Source of the DNA: CAZVYN01 sp964631125
GTDB taxonomy: Bacteria > Eisenbacteria > RBG-16-71-46 > CAIMUX01
Assembly (NCBI GenBank): GCA_964631125.1
Contig: CAZVYN010000063.1
Coordinates: 1-25,283 of the forward strand
Direction of reading: 5' to 3'
Length of the DNA: 25,283 nucleotides
The notes beneath the pieces are model-generated. The model made no database searches. It was not told the DNA's origin and worked only from the letters and a program-made list of their open reading frames with translations. Below are positions 7,978-15,291 of this stretch, piece by piece. The position numbers were made by a program, and so were the translations under genes. Numbering within the stretch: the stretch's first letter is position 1; each line of letters opens with the position of its first letter.

Positions 7978-8774
7978 GCGTCTCGGGCCTGGCCGCTTCG
8001 ATCCCCGTCCTCTCGGTCAAGGGTCTGGTCAAGACGTACGGCCGGGGTGAGAACGCGGTCCACGCGCTGCGCGGAGTCGAACTCGACATCCACCGGGGCG
8101 AGATGGTCGCGATCATGGGATCGTCGGGCAGCGGCAAGTCCACGTTGATGAACCTTCTCGGATGCCTCGACCGACCGACGGCCGGCTCCTACTTGCTGGA
8201 AGGAGAAGACGTCGCCGGCCTGGACCGCGACCAGTTGGCCGAGGTGCGCAATCGTCGCATCGGATTCGTCTTCCAGAGCTTCAATCTGCTCTCGCGCACG
8301 AGTGCGTTGGAGAACGTGGAGTTGCCGTTGCTGTACGCGAGTCCTCCACGGCAAACGAACGGCGCCTCGACCGCCGTCGCGCAGGAGTCGATCGCCGAGC
8401 GCGCCAAGCGGGCGTTGACGCTGGTCGGGCTGGGCGACCGCGCCCGTCACCATCCCAATCAACTCTCGGGCGGTCAGCAACAGCGGGTGGCCATCGCGCG
8501 GGCGCTCGTCAACGAGCCGTCGATTCTCCTGGCCGACGAACCGACCGGCAACCTGGACACGCGCACGTCGATCGAGATCATGCGGCTCTTCCAGGACCTG
8601 AACGAGAAGGGGATGACCGTGCTGCTCATCACGCACGAGCACGACATCGCGGAGTATGCGAAGCGGGTCATCGTCCTCGCGGACGGGCGGATTCGCGAGG
8701 ACCGGGCGGTCGAGAAACGCCGGGTCGCCACGGATGAACTGCTCGCGCTGCCCGTCGAGACGGAGGTCATGTGA
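7974..8774 (+). CDS. MacB/LolD-type ABC transporter ATPase subunit
   Basis: This 266-residue ABC ATPase powers the adjacent permease in a MacAB-like mechanotransmission pump. All motifs are present: Walker A 'GSSGSGKST' (Lys55), Q-loop 'FVFQSFNLL', signature 'LSGGQQQR' (164-171), Walker B 'LLADEPTGNLD' (Asp188, Glu189) and H-loop 'ITHEHD'. The N-terminal 'LVKTYGRGENAVHALRGVEL' is typical of the MacB/LolD/FtsE group. E. coli MacB carries ATPase and permease in one chain; here they are separate genes. The start at 7974 overlaps the macA stop by 4 nt, and the stop overlaps the permease GTG, so translation of the three genes is likely coupled. A 20-residue extension around 'PPRQTNGASTAVAQES' lies between the Q-loop and the signature motif. 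Confidence 0.93.
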   Translation: MSVSGLAASIPVLSVKGLVKTYGRGENAVHALRGVELDIHRGEMVAIMGSSGSGKSTLMNLLGCLDRPTAGSYLLEGEDVAGLDRDQLAEVRNRRIGFVFQSFNLLSRTSALENVELPLLYASPPRQTNGASTAVAQESIAERAKRALTLVGLGDRARHHPNQLSGGQQQRVAIARALVNEPSILLADEPTGNLDTRTSIEIMRLFQDLNEKGMTVLLITHEHDIAEYAKRVIVLADGRIREDRAVEKRRVATDELLALPVETEVM

Positions 8775-9988
8775 GATTCCTGCTCCTGCTCAAAGTCGCG
8801 TTTCGCGCCATCGCGCGGAACAAGCTGCGCTCCGCTCTGACCACGCTCGGTATTGTGATCGGCGTCGGCGCCGTCATCGCCATGGTCGCGATCGGCGAGG
8901 GCGCCTCGCAGATGGTGCGCCAGCAGATCGCCGGGCTGGGCGAGAACGTGATCAATGTCTTCCCCGGTTCGAGCTACTCCGGCGGCGTGCGCGGCGGCGG
9001 CGGCTCGAGCTCGACTCTGACCGAAGAAGATGTCGAGGCGATGTCGAAGCAGGTCCCGTATCTCTCGGCCGTGACTCCCGTCGTCCAGACGAACGCGCAG
9101 ATCATCTTCGCGAATCAGAATTGGCAGACCCAGGTCATCGGCGGCAGCGTCGACTACACGAAGATCCGCAATTGGTCGATCGTGTCGGGCAGCAACTTCA
9201 ACGATTCCGCCGTGCGCTCGGCGGCCAAGGTCGCCATGGTCGGGCAGACCATCGTCGACAATCTCTTCCAGGGCGAAGATCCGGTCGGCCAGGTGATCCG
9301 CGTGAAGAACATGCCGTTCACGATCATCGGCGTGTTGAGCAAGAAGGGGATGAACACTTGGGGGCGCGATCAGGACGATGTCCTCATCGTGCCGTACACG
9401 ACGGCGATGAAGAAGCTCTCTGGCCAGACCCGACTGAACATGGCGATGGCCTCGGCCGCTTCGGCGGAGTTGATGGCGCCGGCCTCGACCGCCATCACCG
9501 AGCTGCTCCGCCAACGCCATCGCATCGGTCCCGGACAGGAAGACGACTTCACCATCCGCACGCAGCAAGATGTCCAGAATGTGATGGGCTCCACCTCGTC
9601 GATCATGCGGGTGTTGCTCGCGATCATCGCGTCGGTCTCGCTGCTGGTGGGCGGCATCGGCATCATGAACATCATGTTGGTCTCGGTCACCGAGAGGACA
9701 CGCGAGATCGGCATCCGCATGGCGGTCGGCGCCAAGGGTTGGCACGTCTTGGTGCAGTTTCTCTCCGAGTCGGTCGTGCTCTCCTGCTTCGGCGGCCTTC
9801 TGGGCATTGGCCTCGGCATGCTGACGGCGGAGCTGGTCTCTCGCTTCGCGCGCTGGCCGATCCTGATCTCCGCGGAGTCGATCTTCGTCGCCTTCGGCTT
9901 CGCCGCCGCCATCGGCGTCTTCTTCGGCTACTGGCCCGCCCGCAAGGCGTCGCTCTTGGACCCGATCGAAGCGCTGAGGTATGAGTAA
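8771..9988 (+). CDS. macB: MacB-type ABC transporter permease (MacB_PCD/FtsX)
   Basis: The 405-residue inner-membrane subunit has the MacB layout: a first membrane helix (about 15-38, with 'LRSALTTLGIVIGVGAVI'), a large periplasmic domain to about residue 265, then three C-terminal FtsX-type helices. Within these are the family signatures 'IASVSLLVGGIGIMNIMLVS' and 'TERTREIGIRMAVGA', and it ends 'DPIEALRYE'. It starts with GTG 8771, overlapping the ATPase stop (GTGA), with GGAGG just upstream. Family members export peptides, lipoproteins, macrolides or siderophores; the substrate here cannot be told from sequence. The periplasmic domain has a Gly/Ser-rich loop ('SSYSGGVRGGGGSSSTL'). A strong terminator begins at its stop codon and closes the operon. 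Confidence 0.93.
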   Translation: MRFLLLLKVAFRAIARNKLRSALTTLGIVIGVGAVIAMVAIGEGASQMVRQQIAGLGENVINVFPGSSYSGGVRGGGGSSSTLTEEDVEAMSKQVPYLSAVTPVVQTNAQIIFANQNWQTQVIGGSVDYTKIRNWSIVSGSNFNDSAVRSAAKVAMVGQTIVDNLFQGEDPVGQVIRVKNMPFTIIGVLSKKGMNTWGRDQDDVLIVPYTTAMKKLSGQTRLNMAMASAASAELMAPASTAITELLRQRHRIGPGQEDDFTIRTQQDVQNVMGSTSSIMRVLLAIIASVSLLVGGIGIMNIMLVSVTERTREIGIRMAVGAKGWHVLVQFLSESVVLSCFGGLLGIGLGMLTAELVSRFARWPILISAESIFVAFGFAAAIGVFFGYWPARKASLLDPIEALRYE

Positions 9989-10026
9989 CCCGGCGCGCTC
10001 ACGCGCCGGGTTTCCTCTCTTCTTGT
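9987..10026 (+). terminator. Rho-independent terminator of the mac operon
   Basis: An 11-bp perfect stem, aacccggcgcg / cgcgccgggtt, with a 4-nt loop (ctca) overlaps the permease stop codon. It is followed by the T-rich tract tttcctctcttcttgt. This is the clearest intrinsic terminator in the window. Confidence 0.92.
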
Positions 10027-10054
10027 CACCCCTCACTCCCGTAGGAGGCCACCC

Positions 10055-10465
10055 TTGGGCATCTTCGACCCCTTCCTCGACTCCCTCTCCGACAGGAAAG
10101 ACGAAGCCGCTGCCAAATCTCGCGCCCTCCTCTCCCAAACCCTCGAGTTCCTCCAGGAGAAGAAGGAGGGCTTGAACGACCTCCTCGACGGCTTCGACGC
10201 CAAGGGCATGGGTGACAAGGTCAAGTCCTGGGTCGGCCCCGGCTCCAACGTCGCACTCACGGCGGACGAGGTGCGCGACGCATTGGGCAAGGACAAACTC
10301 GAGGCCCTGGCGCTCCGCTCGAAACTCTCGGTCGAAGAGGTCACGTCCAAGCTGGCGGTGGAGCTCCCCAAACTCGTCGACAAACTCACCCCCGACGGCG
10401 AGATGCCAAAGGTGGACCTCGAGCAGCATCTGAAGAACCTGATGGCGAAGTTCGACAAGCACTGA
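10055..10465 (+). CDS. YidB/DUF937-family protein
   Basis: This is a 136-residue soluble protein. The start is TTG 10055, supported by AGGAGG 6 nt upstream and by the absence of a better ATG. The N-terminal 50 residues are charged and helical ('RALLSQTLEFLQEKKEGL'). The rest carries the YidB/DUF937 pattern: 'GMGDKVKSWVGPGSNVALTA', then 'VRDALGKDKLEALALRSKLS', 'VTSKLAVELPKLVDKLTPDG'. The family is widespread and its molecular function is not established. It sits directly after the mac operon terminator and 7 nt before the AtoE relic, so it probably once headed a two-gene unit with that transporter. No signal peptide is seen. Confidence 0.85.
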   Translation: MGIFDPFLDSLSDRKDEAAAKSRALLSQTLEFLQEKKEGLNDLLDGFDAKGMGDKVKSWVGPGSNVALTADEVRDALGKDKLEALALRSKLSVEEVTSKLAVELPKLVDKLTPDGEMPKVDLEQHLKNLMAKFDKH

Positions 10466-10472
10466 CCGATCG

Positions 10473-10775
10473 GTGACGGACCTCCTCGGTCGTTTCGCGC
10501 TCGCGCTGACCCGGTGGAGCGAGCGCTGGATCCCTTCCTCCTTCGTGATCGCGGTGCTCTTGACCGCGGTCACGTTCGCGCTCTCGCTCACGCTCACCCC
10601 GACTTCTCTCTTCGAGGCGATCGGTTATTGAGGCGACGGCTTCTGGGAGTTGCTCTCCTTCTCCATGCAGATGAGCCTGATCATGCTGTCGGGCTACATG
10701 GTCGCGGTCTCCGCGCCGGTCGATCGGCTCCTGACCCGACTCGCGCGCATCCCTCGCTCTCCGCGCGGCGCGGCC
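10473..10775 (+). pseudogene. Relic of short-chain fatty acid transporter (AtoE family): nonsense mutation and truncation
   Basis: From GTG 10473 the frame reads an AtoE-like N-terminus: 'TRWSERWIPSSFVIAVLLTA', then 'LTLTPTSLFEAIGY', a TGA at 10629-10631, then 'GDGFWELLSFSMQMSLIM' and 'SGYMVAVSAPVDRLLTRLAR'. From memory of E. coli AtoE, which has 'WGDGFWNLLAFGMQMALI', the TGA stands exactly at the conserved Trp, one base from TGG. Similarity stops near 10775, about 100 codons into a protein family of roughly 440 residues. The rest of the gene is absent, and the following sequence belongs to a gene on the other strand. UGA is used as a normal stop by many genes here, so recoding is unlikely and the fragment is dead. 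The family imports short-chain fatty acids such as butyrate or acetoacetate. Confidence 0.82.
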
Positions 10776-11329
10776 CCTGAACGCAGGCGCGAGCGCGTGG
10801 GAGGGGTCGTCTCCACCGGTTCACCGTCGTGATAGGTGACCCAACAGAGTGGGCAGAGTGAGCCGAAGTACCGGGCGACGGCACAGGTCTCGCATCGATC
10901 GATGTCGGTGAGCGCCAAGCGGAGTAGCTCGTACTCGTGAGCCGCCGCGGCGATCTCGGCGGCGTTCTTCGCCTCGCCGAGCGCCAAGTAGTAGCTCAGC
11001 TTCGACGCGTAGATCCTGCCATCGACGATGCCGCGGTCACAGGTCGCGCAGATGTCGTTGCGCGAGGCGGCGGTTTTGCACCCTGGACACTCGAGACTCG
11101 ATACGTCGACTTCGTGCCCGTGCGTGTCGATCGCCTCGAAGAGCGTCGCGGAGCGGACTTCCTGCCCCGCGACGTATCCGGTGGCGCACGGTCCGCACCA
11201 GCCGGCCGCTCGTTGGTTCTCCTCGCACGTGCACCAGTCCGGGGCCGCCAGCGAATGCCCCAAAGCCGCGGGAGCGAGTGGTGGAGCGAGTGCGAGTGCG
11301 AGTGCGAGTGCGAGTGCGAACGCGGTCAA
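10694..11329 (-). CDS. Secreted Cys-rich (zinc-ribbon-like) protein with (Ala-Leu)n signal peptide
   Basis: The 211-residue protein starts with TTG 11329, which overlaps the stop of the gene before it (TTGA). The N-terminus is an unusual signal peptide whose core is Ala-Leu dipeptides ('FALALALALALAPPLAPAAL') with little positive charge in front. The mature part holds several Cys pairs: 'CTCEE', 'GWCGPCATGY', 'ECPGCKTA', 'DICATCDRG', 'CETCAVA' and 'SLCPLCW'. These suggest two to four zinc-binding ribbons or an oxidised disulfide domain outside the cytoplasm. A helical Ala-rich segment ('ALGEAKNAAEIAAAAHEYEL') separates them. I do not recognise a characterised family. The last 27 or so residues ('RGERGMRASRVRSRSTG') are Arg/Ser-rich and are encoded antisense to the AtoE relic, so the natural C-terminus was probably lost or altered by the same rearrangement. 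Confidence 0.75.
   Translation of the reverse strand: MTAFALALALALALAPPLAPAALGHSLAAPDWCTCEENQRAAGWCGPCATGYVAGQEVRSATLFEAIDTHGHEVDVSSLECPGCKTAASRNDICATCDRGIVDGRIYASKLSYYLALGEAKNAAEIAAAAHEYELLRLALTDIDRCETCAVARYFGSLCPLCWVTYHDGEPVETTPPTRSRLRSGAAPRGERGMRASRVRSRSTGAETATM
11288..11317 (-). repeat. 6-bp microsatellite (five units) encoding a signal-peptide core
   Basis: The unit gagtgc (GCACTC on the coding strand) occurs five times exactly. It encodes Ala-Leu repeats forming the hydrophobic core of the signal peptide. Each added or lost unit changes the core by two residues without a frameshift. Confidence 0.96.
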
Positions 11330-12156
11330 CGGACGTGCGCGATCTTGCGCACTGCCTGGCGACCGCCCGCTTCCAGTCGAATCAGATAGACGCCGTTCGG
11401 CACGCCGCGACCGCTTTCATCGGCGCCGTCCCATGCGAGCTGGACCAGGCCGTCGGCCCGGCCGTCGAAGAGGCGTCGCTGCAACCGGCCGGTGGCGTCG
11501 AAGACCATCAGTTGAGCCGGCCCGGCCTGCGGGAGCGCGAACTCGAGACCGACCGAAGCATCCGAGTTCCCCGGCAGGAGTACGTGTAGAACGAACCCCG
11601 GCTCGTTCGCCGATCCAGGCGTGATCGCCGTCGGGTTCGTGTTGACCGACCCGGATTCGCCGGCGAAGTTCGTCGGCGTGTTGATCCCGGTCGAGCCGCC
11701 GCGCGAGAGCGACGTGACGCCGTCCAGCGGCAATTGTCCCGAAGTGAACACGAGCTCGCCCGTGACGTAGCTCCACCACTTGACCGTGTCGTGGTCCACG
11801 TCGAAGAAGTCTGCGGGAATGATGTAGTCCGGCGTCGGAGCGCCCGGCAGGGCCGCGAACGCCGTGGTGCCGAGAAGCAGGCACGCGAAGGCGGTGCTTC
11901 CGGGCGGCAGGTTCGCGGTGAACGTGTGTTGGCTGCCGGTAGTGACGCTCCGGACCCACTTGTTGTTGATGAAGTGTTCGTTGGCCGCACTCGACGGCAC
12001 GTGCATCTCGACGAACTGGACTGTGCCGTCCGCGTTGCTGAACACCTCGTTGATCACCCAGAGGTGCGAAGCAGCGTGAGATGGGGCGGAGATTCCGAGG
12101 ATCGAAGCGGCGGCCGCGATAGCGACCGCGAGCGGCGCGAGCTGGCGCGTGTTCAT
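11326..12156 (-). CDS. Secreted protein with C-terminal FlgD-like/T9SS-type sorting module
   Basis: This is a 276-residue exported protein. The ATG at 12156 follows AAGGAGG. A classical signal peptide (about residues 1-28, ending 'SAPSHA') precedes a beta-rich domain beginning 'INEVFSNADGTVQFVEMH', which resembles the surface-protein 'INEV..N.DG..QFVEL' pattern of lamin-tail-like or nuclease-associated extracellular domains. From about residue 205 there is a FlgD-Ig-like C-terminal module: 'GLEFALPQAGPAQLMVFDA', 'LAWDGADESGRGVPNGVYLI', ending 'AVRKIAHVR'. In FCB and several candidate phyla this type of tail targets proteins for secretion or surface attachment. It lies 46 nt downstream of pabB on the same strand and overlaps the Cys-rich gene by 4 nt. 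The cargo function is unknown. Confidence 0.82.
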   Translation of the reverse strand: MNTRQLAPLAVAIAAAASILGISAPSHAASHLWVINEVFSNADGTVQFVEMHVPSSAANEHFINNKWVRSVTTGSQHTFTANLPPGSTAFACLLLGTTAFAALPGAPTPDYIIPADFFDVDHDTVKWWSYVTGELVFTSGQLPLDGVTSLSRGGSTGINTPTNFAGESGSVNTNPTAITPGSANEPGFVLHVLLPGNSDASVGLEFALPQAGPAQLMVFDATGRLQRRLFDGRADGLVQLAWDGADESGRGVPNGVYLIRLEAGGRQAVRKIAHVR

Positions 12157-12202
12157 GGGTCCAGCCTCCTTCGGTGCGTACGACGGTGACCCCGAGCCTA
12201 CT

Positions 12203-13573
12203 CTAGCGCGAGGCGTTGCGCAGCGCTGTCGCCAGCGGGCGTCCCTTGACGCGGGTCTCCTCCCACTCCTCTGCCGGTTGTGAATCGGCGACGATCCCGC
12301 CGCCCACGCCGAAGTGCGCGCGACCTTCGTGCGTCCAGAGGGTGCGAATTGCGAGCGCGAGTTCAGCGTCGCCCGAGTCGTCGAGCCAGCCGAGTGCGCC
12401 GGTGTAGACGAAGCGGGGCGCGGTCTCCAGTTCGGCCAAGATTTCCATGGCGCGGAGTTTGGGAGCGCCGGTGACCGAACCGCCCGGGAACGTCGCGCGC
12501 ATCAACTCTTCGAAGGACGTCGGCGCGGCGAGCTCCCCGCTCACGCGCGCGACGAGGTGGTGCACGGTCGCAAACGACTCGATCTCGGGAAACCGAGCGA
12601 CGCGGATCGATCCGTGCCGGCAGAGGCGGCCCAGGTCATTGCGCTCCAGATCCACGATCATCAGCAGTTCGGCGCGGTCCTTCTCGCTCGCCAGGAGTTC
12701 CGCGCGAAGCGCGGAGTCGCGCTCGGGATCGTCCGGGTCTCGTCGCCGCGTCCCCTTGATCGGCCAGGTTTCGATCGAACCGCCGCGAACCCGCAGGAAC
12801 AGCTCGGGCGAGCTGCTCTGGATCGTGACGAGCGCGGAAGGGTCGGACTCCGTCAGCTCGAGATACGCCCCGTACGGCGCGGGATTGGCGAGCCGCAGCG
12901 CCGAGTACAACGTGACCGGGGATGCGACGAGCGGCGCACTCGCGCGATAGGTGAGATTCGCCTGGTAGATGTGCCCGCGCCCGATCCAATCAAGGATTGT
13001 CTCCACCCGCGCGGCGTGTTCCGCGCGCTGCAGCGTCGTCTCGAAACCGACGATGTCGTCGAACGGGTCGGAGGCGGAAGGGGGCGACGGCGGAAGCGAC
13101 ACCTCGTCGATCGAACCGAGGGACGAGAGATGCTCCAGCAGCGAGCGCGCCGCGATCTCTCCGTCTCCGCTGTCGCTGCCCACCAAGAACCAAGCTCGGT
13201 CCTCGTGTCGAAACGCGAGCGACGCGTCGTAGCGATTCCAGAGCGTGAGCGGCATCCGACTCTCGGGCGGTCGAGTGCGCAGGAGCGGGTCGAGCAGCGC
13301 CGCGGCTTCATACGCCGCGAAGCCGATCCAGCCCGAGACGAACGGCGGCTGATCGATCGCGAGCTCGCGTCCGCTCGCTCGTCCACTGGGTCGCGCGGTC
13401 CACTCCGGCCAGGCGTCACGGAGCGAGAGAGTTGGGTGCAGAGTGATCCAGCTCCAGCTCGGGGCCTCTCCCGCGCGCGCGGAGTCCAGCCACACCAATC
13501 CAGGTTCGCCGCTCCAGGCGCGGACGATCTGCTCGGGCGAGAGCGAGAGCGTGAGCGAGAGCGGGCGGATCAT
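12203..13573 (-). CDS. pabB: Aminodeoxychorismate synthase component I
   Basis: With a PabA glutaminase, PabB converts chorismate to 4-amino-4-deoxychorismate on the way to p-aminobenzoate and folate. The 456-residue protein starts at ATG 13573, overlapping the preceding gene's stop (ATGA). It has an N-terminal TrpE/PabB-type region ('FVSGWIGFAAYEAAALLDPL') and a C-terminal chorismate-binding domain: 'GHIYQANLTYRASAPL', 'SSSPELFLR', 'PIKGTRRRDPDDPERD', 'LLMIVDLERNDLGRLC', 'FPGGSVTGAPKLRAMEI', 'YTGALGWLDDSGDAELALAI' and 'FGVGGGIVADSQPAEEWEET'. Lys273 in PIKGT is the PabB-type catalytic lysine (anthranilate synthase has PIAGT), so this is PabB rather than TrpE. No pabA or pabC is present in the window; they must be elsewhere. 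A long in-frame extension past 13573 overlaps the protease gene and is rejected. Confidence 0.93.
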   Translation of the reverse strand: MIRPLSLTLSLSPEQIVRAWSGEPGLVWLDSARAGEAPSWSWITLHPTLSLRDAWPEWTARPSGRASGRELAIDQPPFVSGWIGFAAYEAAALLDPLLRTRPPESRMPLTLWNRYDASLAFRHEDRAWFLVGSDSGDGEIAARSLLEHLSSLGSIDEVSLPPSPPSASDPFDDIVGFETTLQRAEHAARVETILDWIGRGHIYQANLTYRASAPLVASPVTLYSALRLANPAPYGAYLELTESDPSALVTIQSSSPELFLRVRGGSIETWPIKGTRRRDPDDPERDSALRAELLASEKDRAELLMIVDLERNDLGRLCRHGSIRVARFPEIESFATVHHLVARVSGELAAPTSFEELMRATFPGGSVTGAPKLRAMEILAELETAPRFVYTGALGWLDDSGDAELALAIRTLWTHEGRAHFGVGGGIVADSQPAEEWEETRVKGRPLATALRNASR

Positions 13574-15291
13574 CGCGCGCGCCGGCGCCACGGTTCGGGA
13601 TCGATCGAGTAGCGGATTCCCGGAGGGATGGCCCGATCGATGGCGATGACGCGCCCCATCCGATCCGCGACCACTTGAACGCGCCCACCGCGCGATCGAC
13701 GCCAGGCCTCGCGCACCTCCTGCTCGTCGGAGACGCCTCGGCCGTTCACCACGAGCAGTCGATCCATGGGACGAAGGCCGAGCAGATGCGCGAGATCGTC
13801 GCGCCGCAGATCGACGATCTGAGTTTCCCTGAGGACTGCCCGAAGCGGCGGCATCTTGACGTCCCGGTCGGCGCGCTCGACGTCCTGCCGATCGATCTCG
13901 ACGCTCACGCGCCGGAAGTCGCGCACGGGATCGAACTCGGCTCGCTGCTCGACGAACTCCCTGAGCATCGTGCGCTCTTCGGGCGTGAGGTATCCGGCGA
14001 TCGCTGCCGCGAAATGCTGCGGCGTGATGGGAGAAGGCATCGAGGAGAGCGTTCCGGAGAACGCGAAGAGTGGATCGGCGCTGAGACCGTCCTTCATCGC
14101 GAGATCGAGCCAAGCGCCGATCAGGGCGCCTAGACCGTAGACGAGGGAAGCGGCTTCCGGGTCGTCGAAGAAGGCGCGGCCGCACCAAGCCAGGGACTGT
14201 TCCTCACGCCGCGGCGAGACTTCGTACTCGAGACAGATCGCGGACAGCGTGCCGGCGAATTGCTCCCAGGTGATGACTCCTTCCTCGGCCAACAGACGAT
14301 GCGCGAGGTAGTCGGTCACCCCCTCCTCGAACCATCGCAGTTCGGGCGTCATTTCACGATCGTCTGCGGCATGGAGCAACTCATGCAGAACCACCTGGGT
14401 CGCATCTGGAGATCGGCTGCCGAGCATCCGCGGATCGATGGCGAGCACGATGCTGTTCGTCAGCGCCTGTCCGCTCGCGCCGGGCCCGTCGGCGCGAGTG
14501 AAGACGATCTCTGCGCTCCGCGGTCCGTTCCAGCCCGGCCGTGCCAGCACGCGGCCTAGTATTTCTTGGATCTGCGCGCGACCCGCCGCGAGCTCCAGGT
14601 CGTCGTCCGTACTCCAGACCCGCACGCTCTCTCGCTCGGTCACGTTCCAGGCGCCAACCGGAAGCGCCTCGCGCACGAGACTCTCTTTCTGGGGAATCGC
14701 GAATCGTGTACCCGTGTGCCCGCCTTCGTGCGGCCAAGGCGGATGCGCGCGCCATCCCGTGGGTAGGGAGAAGCGGACGGAGGCGGCGGTGAACGGCGCG
14801 TTGATCGGCACGAGGAAGAGGGCGCCTGTGGTGAGGAGTCCGTGATCGAGGTCGAGGTACGGCTGCCCCGCGAAGTCGCTCGCTTCCCGCACATCCCGCC
14901 GGGAGCGATGACCGAGCGGAACCTGCCAAGAGACCGTGAGCGCTTCGCGCCCCTCACACGGGATCTCCCAGAGATACGGACCGAGCCGCAGGACCGGCAA
15001 CGTGTCCGCGATCGCCGCGTCGACGGTTGCTCTCACCCCTCCTTCGAGCAGCGGCACCGGGAGGCGCACGAACGAGGGACGTTCGCTCATCGCGAGCTGG
15101 ATCGTCGACTGATCCGGAGCCAGATCCTCCAGCCGCAGCGTTACGTCGACCTGTTGCCGAGCCGGCGCTTCGATCGAGACGACGTATTCGACCGAGATCG
15201 CTCGCGCCGTTGACGTCGGCGTACAGAGAACAGTGCAGAAGGCGTAAAGACTGAGTACGCAGGGCGCGACGGCGCCGAACCGCGGTCTCAC
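13570..15291 (-). CDS. Exported M61-like metalloprotease with C-terminal PDZ domain
   Basis: The start is GTG 15291, overlapping the moaE stop (GTGA), giving 573 residues. A signal peptide (about 1-33, 'VAPCVLSLYAFCTVLCTPTS') is followed by a beta-sandwich N-domain. The zinc site is 'VVLHELLHAADD' (His303, Glu304, His307), with the probable third ligand Glu323 in 'WFEEGVTDYLAHRL'. This HEXXH plus EGxTxY arrangement is that of the M61 glycyl-aminopeptidase family and related gluzincins. The last 100 or so residues form a PDZ-like domain ('LAHLLGLRPMDRLLVVNGRG'), as in many bacterial M61 proteins. The protein is expected to be periplasmic or secreted. Its place between moaE and pabB has no evident metabolic logic. 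A longer upstream frame overlaps moaE and has random Arg-rich composition, so it is not used. Confidence 0.85.
   Translation of the reverse strand: MRPRFGAVAPCVLSLYAFCTVLCTPTSTARAISVEYVVSIEAPARQQVDVTLRLEDLAPDQSTIQLAMSERPSFVRLPVPLLEGGVRATVDAAIADTLPVLRLGPYLWEIPCEGREALTVSWQVPLGHRSRRDVREASDFAGQPYLDLDHGLLTTGALFLVPINAPFTAASVRFSLPTGWRAHPPWPHEGGHTGTRFAIPQKESLVREALPVGAWNVTERESVRVWSTDDDLELAAGRAQIQEILGRVLARPGWNGPRSAEIVFTRADGPGASGQALTNSIVLAIDPRMLGSRSPDATQVVLHELLHAADDREMTPELRWFEEGVTDYLAHRLLAEEGVITWEQFAGTLSAICLEYEVSPRREEQSLAWCGRAFFDDPEAASLVYGLGALIGAWLDLAMKDGLSADPLFAFSGTLSSMPSPITPQHFAAAIAGYLTPEERTMLREFVEQRAEFDPVRDFRRVSVEIDRQDVERADRDVKMPPLRAVLRETQIVDLRRDDLAHLLGLRPMDRLLVVNGRGVSDEQEVREAWRRSRGGRVQVVADRMGRVIAIDRAIPPGIRYSIDPEPWRRRAR

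Noticed and set aside
6741..8774. A 677-codon frame that would fuse a long N-terminal domain to the MacB ATPase.
   Set aside because: The N-terminal part is macA read in another frame. The ATPase proper begins at 7974.
8474..10597. A long open frame of about 700 codons on the minus strand, opposite the mac operon.
   Set aside because: It lies antisense to well-conserved ATPase and permease genes. Its translation is Arg/His/Asp-rich without motifs, as expected from third-position GC bias.
10629..10631. UGA recoding to Trp, or a selenocysteine codon, in the AtoE-like frame.
   Set aside because: TGA ends many intact genes here (macA, moaE, pabB, MacB ATPase), no other gene shows internal TGA, and the AtoE gene is also truncated.
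12203..14188. A longer pabB starting far upstream, inside the protease gene.
   Set aside because: The extra part is Arg/Ser-rich shadow sequence. ATG 13573 gives the normal PabB length and an ATGA overlap.
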